Shown here: one piece after another, positions 8,530 to 16,978 of the stretch | Position numbering within the stretch: the stretch's first letter is position 1 | How the letters are laid out: every line of letters begins with the position of its first letter | Assembly: GCA_964575895.1 (NCBI GenBank) | Contig: CAZNTE010000007.1 | Location: 1 to 64,000 of the forward strand | DNA from: Gudongella sp964575895 | GTDB lineage: Bacteria > Bacillota > Clostridia > Tissierellales > Tissierellaceae | DNA: 64,000 nucleotides | Direction: 5' to 3' | Made by a program: the position numbers and the translations under genes | The notes under the pieces: model-generated | Database searches by the model: none | Told to the model about the DNA's origin: nothing | What the model saw: only the letters and a program-made list of their open reading frames with translations

Positions 8530-8928
8530 ATGGCATTTGTTCAAGTACCAAAAGATTTATCTAGGGTAAAGACAAAAATTGCTTTTAACCTAACGAAGAG
8601 ACAGTTAATCAGCTTTGGGATAGGGGCAATTATCGGAGTACCAACATATTTAGGAATAAGAAATTCTGTAGGAAATGATGTGGCATTATTAGTAATGATT
8701 GTACTAATGATGCCCTTTTTCTTTACAGCAATATTTGAAAAGGATGGGATTCCTTTTGAAAGATATGTTAAATACATTATAAGGCAGAAATACCTATATC
8801 CAAAGGTTAGGAGATATAAAACAGAAAACTTTTATAAATATTTGAATTTTAAGGGGAATATGGAGGTGGATAAGAACAATGGAAATTACCCTAACAAAAA
8901 GGCAAGAAAAACAAGTGAAAAAGAATAA
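8530..8928 (+). CDS. prgI: PrgI family protein
   Basis: A 132-residue protein beginning MAFVQVPKDLSRVKTK, the N-terminal signature of PrgI (VirB3-like). Two transmembrane segments lie at about 32-50 and 55-72, then a conserved FERYVKYIIRQKYLYPKVRRY tail. It works with VirB4 in the T4SS inner-membrane platform; the two genes overlap by 50 bp. Confidence 0.9.
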   Translation: MAFVQVPKDLSRVKTKIAFNLTKRQLISFGIGAIIGVPTYLGIRNSVGNDVALLVMIVLMMPFFFTAIFEKDGIPFERYVKYIIRQKYLYPKVRRYKTENFYKYLNFKGNMEVDKNNGNYPNKKARKTSEKE

Positions 8929-11278
8929 GAAAAATCGTAAGAATGAGAAGAGGGATGTTAAAAGAAATGTTCCACAGTCAGCCCAGGAAACCTTAGCATA
9001 TAGAAGGATACTTCCAGATGGAATATGCCAAATAGATAATAAAAGATATTCAAAGACAATAAAATTTTATGATATAAACTATCTTCTAGCACAGAATGAG
9101 GATAAATCTTTGATATTCGAGAATTATTGTGATTTCCTAAATTACTTTGATAGTTCAATAAGCATTCAATTAAGCTTTATAAATCAATCTGATAATACTG
9201 AGCTTTTTATCGATTCCATAAATATAAAGGAACAGGAAGACAGTTTTAATGATATAAGGGTAGAGTATTTTAATATGCTTAAAAACCAAATGGCAAAGGG
9301 CAATAATGGTCTATTAAAGACAAAGTATATAACCTTTTCCATAGAAGCGGATAATATAAGGCTAGCTAAACCTAGACTAGAAAGAATAGAGGCAGATATA
9401 TTAAATAACTTTAAGGTAATGGGTGTACAAGCTCATCCACTTAATGGAAAGGAAAGGGTTGAGTTACTTCATAGTATTTGCAATCAAAATGTAAAGGGAA
9501 AACTAGATTTTTCGTGGAAACTTATAAGTGATAATGGGGCTAGTACTAAGGATATAATTGCTCCAACTTCATTTGATTTTTCAGACCACAAATATTTTAA
9601 AATGGGGGAGACTATAGGAGCAGTTAGCTTTCTTCAGATATTGGCACCTGAACTAACAGATAGGATGTTGGCAGACTTTCTTGATTTAGAAGACGATATA
9701 ATGGTAAATCTTCATATTCAATCTATAGATCAAATGGAGGCCATAAAGAATATAAAAAGAAAGATTACAGACTTAGACAAAATGAAGATTGAAGAACAGA
9801 AAAAGGCAGTGAGGGCAGGATATGATATGGATATTATTCCATCAGACCTACTTACCTTTGGAGGTGAAGCTAAAAATCTTCTAGAAGATTTGCAAAATAG
9901 AAATGAAAGAATGTTTTTGGTTACAATAGTCATTATGAATACAGCTAAAAGGAAACAAAGGCTTGAGAATATAATTTTTCAAACAAGTGGTATAGCTCAA
10001 AAATACAACTGTGCTCTAAGAAGATTAGATTATCAACAGGAAAATGGATTTTTATCAAGCCTACCATTAGGTGAAAACTTTTTAGAAATAAACCGAGGAC
10101 TAACTACTTCAAGTACAGCAATCTTCATACCATTTACAACACAAGAATTATTTATGAGTGGAGAAAGCTTATATTATGGGCTAAATGCCTTGTCAAATAA
10201 TATGATTATGGTTGATAGGAAGAAACTTAAGAACCCCAATGGTTTAATTCTAGGAACGCCAGGTTCAGGTAAATCTTTCTCAGCAAAAAGAGAAATAACC
10301 AATGCCTTTCTAATTACAGATGATGATATTATAATTTGTGATCCTGAAGCAGAGTATTATCCATTAGTTAAAAAACTAAATGGACAAGTTATTAAAATAT
10401 CACAACAGAGCAAGGATTATATTAATCCTATGGATTTAAACTTGGATTATTCAGATGATGAAAATCCCTTATCATTGAAGTCGGATTTTATTTTATCCCT
10501 ATGTGAATTAATTGTGGGAGGAAAGCAAGGACTAGAACCAGTAGAGAAAACCATTATAGATCGTTGTGTTAGGTTAGTTTATCAGGGCTATTTGACTGAT
10601 CCACGAGAGGAAAATATGCCTATTTTAGAGGATTTATATAACTTACTAAGAGAGCAGGAGGAAGTCGAAGCTAAGAGATTGGCCACAGCCTTAGAGATAT
10701 ATGTAACAGGATCCTTAAATGTATTTAACCATAAAACTAATGTAGATGTGAATAATAGATTGGTTTGTTATGATATCAAGGAATTAGGTAAGCAATTAAA
10801 GAAAATAGGTATGCTTATAGTCCAAGACCAAGTATGGAACAGGGTTACTATAAATAGAGAAGAAAAAAAGAATACAAGATACTATGTAGATGAGTTTCAC
10901 TTGCTCTTAAAAGAAGAACAAACGGCTAATTATTCTGTAGAGATTTGGAAAAGGTTTAGAAAATGGGGTGGAATGCCAACGGGTATTACCCAAAATATAA
11001 AAGATTTATTATCATCAAGAGAAATAGAAAACATATTTGAAAATAGTGATTTCATTTATATGTTAAATCAAGCCACTGGAGACAGGCAAATTTTAGCTAA
11101 GCAATTAAATATATCACCCCATCAGTTGTCCTATGTCACCAACTCAAATGAAGGTGAAGGACTTCTTTTTTATGGGAATGTAATAATTCCCTTCATTGAT
11201 AAGTTTCCAAAGGATACTATCCTATATTCCATAATGACAACAAAACCAGAGGAGGTACAAGGAGAGGAGGAAGATTGA
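8879..11278 (+). CDS. virB4: VirB4-type conjugation ATPase
   Basis: A 799-residue ATPase that energises the mating channel. The N-terminus is very basic (RQEKQVKKNKKNRKNEKRD). Walker A GTPGSGKS is at 459-466, and Walker B is YYVDEFHLLL with D671-E672. TGITQNIKDLLSSREIENIFENSDF is the typical C-terminal VirB4 segment. GGAGG upstream of ATG 8879 lies inside prgI. Its TGA overlaps the next ATG (TGATG). Confidence 0.93.
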   Translation: MEITLTKRQEKQVKKNKKNRKNEKRDVKRNVPQSAQETLAYRRILPDGICQIDNKRYSKTIKFYDINYLLAQNEDKSLIFENYCDFLNYFDSSISIQLSFINQSDNTELFIDSINIKEQEDSFNDIRVEYFNMLKNQMAKGNNGLLKTKYITFSIEADNIRLAKPRLERIEADILNNFKVMGVQAHPLNGKERVELLHSICNQNVKGKLDFSWKLISDNGASTKDIIAPTSFDFSDHKYFKMGETIGAVSFLQILAPELTDRMLADFLDLEDDIMVNLHIQSIDQMEAIKNIKRKITDLDKMKIEEQKKAVRAGYDMDIIPSDLLTFGGEAKNLLEDLQNRNERMFLVTIVIMNTAKRKQRLENIIFQTSGIAQKYNCALRRLDYQQENGFLSSLPLGENFLEINRGLTTSSTAIFIPFTTQELFMSGESLYYGLNALSNNMIMVDRKKLKNPNGLILGTPGSGKSFSAKREITNAFLITDDDIIICDPEAEYYPLVKKLNGQVIKISQQSKDYINPMDLNLDYSDDENPLSLKSDFILSLCELIVGGKQGLEPVEKTIIDRCVRLVYQGYLTDPREENMPILEDLYNLLREQEEVEAKRLATALEIYVTGSLNVFNHKTNVDVNNRLVCYDIKELGKQLKKIGMLIVQDQVWNRVTINREEKKNTRYYVDEFHLLLKEEQTANYSVEIWKRFRKWGGMPTGITQNIKDLLSSREIENIFENSDFIYMLNQATGDRQILAKQLNISPHQLSYVTNSNEGEGLLFYGNVIIPFIDKFPKDTILYSIMTTKPEEVQGEEED

Positions 11279-12066
11279 TGAATAAGCTAAAGCTATTTGA
11301 AAACAAAGATTTCGGTAAGATTAGAGCACTAGAGATTAATGATAATCCTTGGTTTGTAGCAAGTGACATAGCTAAGGCTTTAGAATACAGATTAGCATAT
11401 GATATGACACGAATACTAGATGAAGATGAAAAGGGTATGCAGATTGTGCGTACCCCTGGGGGAGATCAAAATGCAATAGTAATCAATGAATCTGGCCTAT
11501 ATAGTGCTATTTTAAGAAGTAGAAAGCCAGAGGCAAAGAGATTTAAAAAATGGATAACATCAGAAGTTATTCCTTCAATAAGGAAATATGGTGCTTATAT
11601 GACAGAAGGTGCTATTGATAAAGCTTTGACAGATCCCGATTTTTTAATCCAATTGGCTTTAAGGTTAAAGAAAGAAAGGGAAAGAAGGCTAATAGCTGAA
11701 AATGAATTAGAAATAAATAAGCCTAAAATAGTATTTGCCAATTGCGTTGAGACATCTAGATCTTCCTGCCTAGTAGGGGAATTAGCAAAATTAATTAATC
11801 AAGGTGGATATCCCATGGGTCAAAATAGGTTATTTGCATGGTTAAGGGATATGGGTTATATAATAAGACAAAGGGGAGAAAACTATAATCTCCCTAGTCA
11901 ATATTCTATGGATTTAAAACTTATGGAAGTTAAGAAGAACATAATAAACAACCCAGATGGAACCGTAAGGGTAACTAGTACTACTAAAATAACAGGAAAG
12001 GGGCAGATATATTTTCTCCATAAATTTTTAGGAATAAAAGTAAATGATGTACTAAAAGAAAATTAA
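11278..12066 (+). CDS. BRO-N/KilAC phage antirepressor-like protein
   Basis: A 262-residue DNA-binding protein. The N-terminal BRO domain (KIRALEINDNPWFVASDIAKALEY through SRKPEAKRFKKWITSEVIPSIRKYG) and the C-terminal KilAC/ANT domain (VGELAKLINQGGYPMGQNRL, FAWLRDMGYI) are those of phage antirepressors. ATG 11278 overlaps the virB4 stop, with GGAGG 8 nt before it. A phage-type antirepressor translationally coupled to virB4 is unexpected; it may regulate transfer genes or lift repression by a resident prophage repressor. Confidence 0.85.
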   Translation: MNKLKLFENKDFGKIRALEINDNPWFVASDIAKALEYRLAYDMTRILDEDEKGMQIVRTPGGDQNAIVINESGLYSAILRSRKPEAKRFKKWITSEVIPSIRKYGAYMTEGAIDKALTDPDFLIQLALRLKKERERRLIAENELEINKPKIVFANCVETSRSSCLVGELAKLINQGGYPMGQNRLFAWLRDMGYIIRQRGENYNLPSQYSMDLKLMEVKKNIINNPDGTVRVTSTTKITGKGQIYFLHKFLGIKVNDVLKEN

Positions 12067-12092
12067 AGTCATGGAGAGAGAGGGGTGAGATA

Positions 12093-14777
12093 TTGGAGAG
12101 GGAAGGGAAAGAAATAAGAGCGAGGGATAGGAAAGTCTTAAAGCATACTAAGGAAGGATTAGTTGAACAAAATCTTACCAAGAATAAAATCAGGAATATA
12201 AGTGGAAAGATAAAGGATGTAAATTTAGAGAAAACCTTGGAAGAAAGGAAAAAAAAATTTATTGATTTATCAAATGTAGGTAGGCCTACAGCAGTTAAAA
12301 GAAAAAAACCACAGATTTTTATTAGAGATATGACCAATAATTTAACCTATGATGAAAATATTAATTTAAATACTAAAGAATATAAAGTTGATGCAGAAAA
12401 TGTTACTCCAGAATTTAATGAAGAACCTGATAATATAAATAGTAACATAAACAATGAAATAATAGATGATAGAGAAATAGATAAGAACCCAATAATTAAA
12501 GAGAAGATAAATCATAAAAAGCAATACAAGATATTCCATAAAGGCAGATATAAAGAAAAAGAAACTTCATCAAAGCAAGATTTAATCTTTAATAGGGAAG
12601 ATTTAGATATATCTAAGGATACTATTGAGGAGAAATTAAATCAGCAGGAAAGATATAGGGGAAATATTGAAGATTTACCCATAATAGATAAGGATACTTA
12701 TATTGAAAATAATGACATTGATGAAATATTTATAAACAAACAAGAAAATCCTATAATTAAAGATAAGACAAACAAAGAAAAAGATAAGAAAAAAAGAAGA
12801 GAGAAAACAGACCATGATAATAGAACTGACAGTAGTTCAAAACTAAAACATGAGAGGAAAAAGAAAAACAAATATTTCCATCAAGAGCAAGACAAAGAAA
12901 ATAGCATAAAGGATTCAGTGTCAAATGCAATTTCTACAGTAGGCTTAATAGGTGCTGGCACCAACAAGTTGTACCATAATAAAATGGAAGAAGTAGAAGA
13001 TGAAAATGTTGGGACAGAGGCCAGCCATAAAGCACAAAAAATTGGTGAAAAACTAGTAGGTAAAACGAGCAATTATAGAACTAGAAGAAAAAACAGGAGA
13101 TTTAAAAAAGAAGATAAGGAGTTTATAAAGGCTGATAAGTTAAGAGATAAGCTTGAGTTTAATCAAGTACTAAAGCAAGATAAAGATTACAAGGATTTAA
13201 AAAGAATTAATAAGCACATTCAAAAATGGAAATTAAAGCGGGAATATAGCAAGAAGAGTAGAAAGACTATCTCTCAAAAAATTATAGGTGCCATTAAAGG
13301 AAGTCCAGAATTTATCAAGGGAATAGGAAAAAAGACTGGCAAAAAGGCAGGTGCATATATTATTACACTTGCTTTTTTAATGTTTATAATTATGGTTTCT
13401 ATTCAATCCTGCTCAAATATTCTAATGGGAGGGATGGGAACAATAACAGGTACATCCTATCAAGCTTCAGATATAGATGTAACAGAAGCAGATGTAGAAT
13501 ATACAAGATTAGAAACAGGTCTATTATTGACACTACAAGATATAGAGGTAGACAATCCTGGATATGATGAGTACAGATATAACTTAGATGGAGTGGGGCA
13601 TGACCCCCATGAACTACTTGCTTATTTAACAGCAAAATATGGTGATTTTAAAATATCTCATATAAAAGGTGAGTTGCAAAGAATATTTAAGGAACAGTAC
13701 AAATTAACCTTTCAGGAGTTTACTGAAACATATACTGTAACTGAAACTTTTACAGATCCAGAGACTGGTGAAAGTTATGAAATAGATGTGGAGTATGAAA
13801 AGGTAATCCTGTTAACAACCCTAATCTCTAGACCACTAAATGAAGTTTTATTAGAAGAGCTAGATAAGGATGATAAAGAACTTTATGATGTTTTAATGAT
13901 CAGTAAGGGTAATTTTATGTCCTATAATAGCCCAGTAGATGGGGATTGGAAACAATATATTTCAAGTTTATTTGGGTGGAGGGTCCATCCAATTCATATG
14001 ATAGAGAACTTCCATACAGGTTTAGATATTGCAAATCCAGAGGGAGAACCTTTATATGCTATCTTTGGAGGAATGGTAAGAGAAGTTGGATATGATGCTA
14101 ATGGTTATGGCCACTATATAATTATCCAGGATAAAAGAGGAAACACTGCCTTATATGCCCATTGTTCATCGATAGTTTCGAGCCAAGGTTCTGAAATAAA
14201 AACAGGAGATATTATAGCTAGGGTGGGTAGCACAGGAACTTCAACTGGTTCTCATTTACACCTAGAGTTAAAAGATTCAGAAGGAAACTTATTAAATCCT
14301 TATTTTTATTTATATAGTGAAGCTGGTAGCAGTATAGGAACTGGTATCTATTACAATGGATATAGGGGAAATTATGGTAATCCTGGTATAGCTTATGATG
14401 ATGAGGATTTAATGGCTTTATTTAATGAAGCAGATAAACATTTGGGAAAAAGATATGTATTTGGGGCAAATGGACCAACTAATTTTGATTGCTCTAGTTT
14501 TGTATGCTGGGTATTCAGAAATTCTGGAATATATAATATTCCAAGGACTACAGCACAAGGAATATTTAATCAAAGTACATCAATATCACCTACGGAAGCT
14601 AGACCAGGTGATATTATTTTTTTCACCGGAACTTATAATGCAGGCGTGCCTGTTACCCATGTTGGAATATATGCTGGTAATGGAATGATGGTACATGCAG
14701 GTGACCCAATCCAATATACAAGTATTGAATCCAATTATTGGAGGAGTCACTTCTATTCATTTGGAAGATTAAGATAG
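12093..14777 (+). CDS. T4SS cell-wall hydrolase, M23 plus NlpC/P60
   Basis: An 894-residue bifunctional peptidoglycan hydrolase (VirB1 role). Residues 1-420 are highly charged and low-complexity and presumably cytoplasmic. One transmembrane helix follows at about 425-443 (AYIITLAFLMFIIMVSIQSC). An M23 LytM-type domain spans about 615-745 (FGWRVHPIHMIENFHTGLDI and GSTGTSTGSHLHLEL supply the zinc ligands). A C-terminal NlpC/P60 domain has its catalytic Cys in NFDCSSFVCWVF and His in VTHVGIYAG. TTG 12093 has a GGGGTGAG ribosome binding site. The unusually long charged N-terminus may interact with the coupling proteins. Confidence 0.88.
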   Translation: MEREGKEIRARDRKVLKHTKEGLVEQNLTKNKIRNISGKIKDVNLEKTLEERKKKFIDLSNVGRPTAVKRKKPQIFIRDMTNNLTYDENINLNTKEYKVDAENVTPEFNEEPDNINSNINNEIIDDREIDKNPIIKEKINHKKQYKIFHKGRYKEKETSSKQDLIFNREDLDISKDTIEEKLNQQERYRGNIEDLPIIDKDTYIENNDIDEIFINKQENPIIKDKTNKEKDKKKRREKTDHDNRTDSSSKLKHERKKKNKYFHQEQDKENSIKDSVSNAISTVGLIGAGTNKLYHNKMEEVEDENVGTEASHKAQKIGEKLVGKTSNYRTRRKNRRFKKEDKEFIKADKLRDKLEFNQVLKQDKDYKDLKRINKHIQKWKLKREYSKKSRKTISQKIIGAIKGSPEFIKGIGKKTGKKAGAYIITLAFLMFIIMVSIQSCSNILMGGMGTITGTSYQASDIDVTEADVEYTRLETGLLLTLQDIEVDNPGYDEYRYNLDGVGHDPHELLAYLTAKYGDFKISHIKGELQRIFKEQYKLTFQEFTETYTVTETFTDPETGESYEIDVEYEKVILLTTLISRPLNEVLLEELDKDDKELYDVLMISKGNFMSYNSPVDGDWKQYISSLFGWRVHPIHMIENFHTGLDIANPEGEPLYAIFGGMVREVGYDANGYGHYIIIQDKRGNTALYAHCSSIVSSQGSEIKTGDIIARVGSTGTSTGSHLHLELKDSEGNLLNPYFYLYSEAGSSIGTGIYYNGYRGNYGNPGIAYDDEDLMALFNEADKHLGKRYVFGANGPTNFDCSSFVCWVFRNSGIYNIPRTTAQGIFNQSTSISPTEARPGDIIFFTGTYNAGVPVTHVGIYAGNGMMVHAGDPIQYTSIESNYWRSHFYSFGRLR

Positions 14778-14791
14778 GGAGGAAGAGATTA

Positions 14792-15073
14792 ATGAATAAA
14801 AAGCTTTTAAAGAAATATAGTGAATCAGAAAAGATAGAAATGCAAATTCAGGAATTACAAGAAAAGCTTCAAGGAGTCAATAAAGAAGCTATAGAATTAG
14901 AAAAAACTGAGCTTCACAAGATATTCATATCATCAAAAATCACATTTGAGGAATATACACAAATAGTAACAGGAATTTTGTCGAAAGATGAAGCTAGAAA
15001 AACAATTTTAGATAAAAAAGAGAATTATTTAAATAACAAGTTAGACAAGGGGGAAATTTATAATGAGGGCTAA
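14792..15073 (+). CDS. DUF4315-like coiled-coil protein
   Basis: A 93-residue helical protein with GGAGG upstream of ATG 14792. Residues 8-45 form a strong coiled coil (SEKIEMQIQELQEKLQ), then a short ITFEEYTQIVTGI segment. Size, coiled coil and position between the cell-wall hydrolase and the CD1107/DUF4366 protein match DUF4315 proteins of Tn1549-like ICEs. It overlaps the next gene by 11 bp. Confidence 0.7.
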   Translation: MNKKLLKKYSESEKIEMQIQELQEKLQGVNKEAIELEKTELHKIFISSKITFEEYTQIVTGILSKDEARKTILDKKENYLNNKLDKGEIYNEG

Positions 15074-15857
15074 AACTTATAAAGCTGTATTGATGGTGAT
15101 AGCATTAACAATTTTAAGTATTTCATTTGGTACTGATGTATTCGCCAATAAAAATGGTGGAGATGAGATGGAATTTATTTACACATCAGATATTTTAGGA
15201 GACCAAATGCCTGATGAAACAATAGAGATTCACAGAAAAGAGGGAGAGCAAACTAGTCCTCTGTTAAAAGACCCAACAGTAAATCCATATAGGGAATATG
15301 ATATAGCATTGGTTGAAGGTGGAAATATGGATGCAATTAATCCACTAGCAACAAAACAATATATAGCTAAGGCTGATGTAACAGAAAATGTGGGAGAAGC
15401 AGGAAAGGAGTTTGAGATTTTTCTTGATGAAGATGAAAATGGCAAGGGGACAGTAAAGCAAACAAGGCAATTTGTCACCTTTACAACTAAAAGTGGAAAA
15501 ATCCTTCATTTGATAATAGACCATGAAAAGACTTCGCAAAATGTAACCTTATTAACAGAAGTAGGTGAACAAGACCTTCTAAACATGATAGAAGGGGACA
15601 AGTCTAACTTTAACACTAAGCCAATAGAAAAAGAATTACCAAAAGAGATAGATAAAGAAGAAGTACCAGTAGAACCAAAACCTAAAGAGAAAAGCAAACT
15701 ATCATTCCCAGTAATACTGATAATATTTGGAGCTGTAATAGGCGGGGGATATTATTTTAAGATATATAAAGCTAATCAGGAAGATTATGATGATGAATAT
15801 GATGATGAAGATGAATTGGAGTATGATGAAGGGCATGAGGATGAATTTGAGGAATAA
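15063..15857 (+). CDS. CD1107/DUF4366 family mobile-element surface protein
   Basis: A 264-residue exported protein: signal peptide (residues 1-28, KAVLMVIALTILSISFG then VFA), a soluble extracellular part with a conserved FVTFTTKSGKILHLIIDH strand pair, a C-terminal transmembrane helix (about 218-240) and a very acidic tail (DDEYDDEDELEYDEGHEDE). This architecture is that of CD1107-like proteins of unknown function in the T4SS operon, probably on the cell surface at the mating channel. It is the last gene of this transfer block. Confidence 0.82.
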   Translation: MRAKTYKAVLMVIALTILSISFGTDVFANKNGGDEMEFIYTSDILGDQMPDETIEIHRKEGEQTSPLLKDPTVNPYREYDIALVEGGNMDAINPLATKQYIAKADVTENVGEAGKEFEIFLDEDENGKGTVKQTRQFVTFTTKSGKILHLIIDHEKTSQNVTLLTEVGEQDLLNMIEGDKSNFNTKPIEKELPKEIDKEEVPVEPKPKEKSKLSFPVILIIFGAVIGGGYYFKIYKANQEDYDDEYDDEDELEYDEGHEDEFEE

Positions 15858-15867
15858 CAAATTATAA

Positions 15868-15897
15868 TTGACCATGACTTGTCCAATGGGGTATACT
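15868..15897 (+). promoter_or_regulatory. Promoter of the AAA-subtilase pair
   Basis: TTGACC (15868-15873), 18 nt, TATACT (15892-15897). It is placed 11 nt after the end of the transfer block and drives a roughly 110-nt leader that ends in an attenuator hairpin before the AAA+ gene. A small hairpin TTAGGA/TCCTAA also lies in this leader (about 15911-15929). Confidence 0.6.
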
Positions 15898-15942
15898 AAT
15901 AGTAATATTAATTAGGAGTTAAGTTCCTAAACTTAGCAAACC

Positions 15943-15979
15943 AAGGGATGGTGCGTTTATGGGGCGTATCGTCCTTTTT
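15943..15979 (+). terminator. Leader attenuator hairpin of the IetAS operon
   Basis: AAGGGATGGTGCG pairs, with several G-U wobbles, with CGTATCGTCCTTT and is followed by a run of T. It lies between the promoter at 15868-15897 and the AAA+ gene, so it would stop most transcripts unless disrupted. It may alternatively terminate the upstream operon. Confidence 0.6.
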
Positions 15980-16015
15980 ACAATTTATGAATTAAATTAG
16001 AAAGGAGAGTTTGAT

Positions 16016-16978
16016 ATGGCTACAATAGCTCAAGTTAAAGCATTGCTTAGGGCCCACTTTGAAGGTGAGCATGAGAAATTTAAAGTTATATCCTTGCAGA
16101 TAGCAGCTCATGAAGCAAAAATAGGACACACAACAAGTGCTAGAGAGATAAAAAGCATCGTAGAAAACTCTCCAGTAAATAAAGCAAATATATTAAAGTT
16201 TAATAAGAAAGATGAGGCATTAGAATTAAGATATGTTAATGTAAGCATTGATCAATTAGTTATAGATGCAGAATTAAAAAAGAGAATAAACAGAATCTTA
16301 GAGGAATATCGAAAAAGGGATATATTGTTAAAGAATGGATTGAAAAATAGGTCGAAATTATTATTAGAAGGGAATCCAGGAACTGGAAAAACAATGACTG
16401 CATCAGTAATAGCCTATGAGCTAGGATTACCGCTTTATATTATACAAATTGAACATCTGATATCTAAGTATATGGGGGAAACAAGTGCCAAGTTAAAAAA
16501 GGTTTTTGAGCAGATAAAAGAACATAGAGGGGTATATTTATTTGATGAATTTGATGCGATTGGTTCAGATAGAACATATGATAATGATGTAGGTGAAATG
16601 CGAAGAATATTAAATTCATTTTTACAATATATTGAGGATGATGATTCTGCTAGTATAATAATTGCTGCTACTAACAACCCGAAAATGCTTGATAAAGCGT
16701 TATTTAGAAGGTTTGATGATGTATTAGAATATAGACTTCCAGATCAAGAACAAATAATAAACTTGTTAAAATTAAATCTAAATAAATATGCAACAAAAGA
16801 TGTATTATCCTCTAATGTTTTAGAGAGGGCTCAAGGATTAAATCATGCCGATATAGTTAATGCATGTGATGAATCTTTAAAAGAAGCTTTACTTAATGAT
16901 AGGATTGTTGATGAAGCAATGCTTATTACATTTTTAAATGATAGAAAACGCCTTATACAATATAAGGAGGTTAATTAA
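16016..16978 (+). CDS. ietA: AAA+ ATPase of IetAS-type defence pair
   Basis: A 320-residue AAA+ ATPase. Walker A GNPGTGKT is at 119-126; Walker B YLFDEFDAIG has D177-E178; sensor 1 is IIIAATNNPKMLD; arginine fingers are in ALFRRFDD. Good ribosome binding site (AAAGGAGAG). It is coupled (TAATG) to a subtilisin-like protease. From memory, the AAA+/S8 protease two-gene unit is the antiphage system called IetAS (Gao_Iet in defence catalogues). The ATPase presumably recognises or remodels substrates for the protease. The module is bounded by an attenuator and a terminator and interrupts the normal DUF4366-topB order, so it is cargo. Confidence 0.82.
   Translation: MATIAQVKALLRAHFEGEHEKFKVISLQIAAHEAKIGHTTSAREIKSIVENSPVNKANILKFNKKDEALELRYVNVSIDQLVIDAELKKRINRILEEYRKRDILLKNGLKNRSKLLLEGNPGTGKTMTASVIAYELGLPLYIIQIEHLISKYMGETSAKLKKVFEQIKEHRGVYLFDEFDAIGSDRTYDNDVGEMRRILNSFLQYIEDDDSASIIIAATNNPKMLDKALFRRFDDVLEYRLPDQEQIINLLKLNLNKYATKDVLSSNVLERAQGLNHADIVNACDESLKEALLNDRIVDEAMLITFLNDRKRLIQYKEVN

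Noticed and set aside
14425..14688. Plus-strand frame inside the NlpC/P60 domain
   Set aside because: Out-of-frame shadow of a catalytic domain with no start signal or family resemblance.
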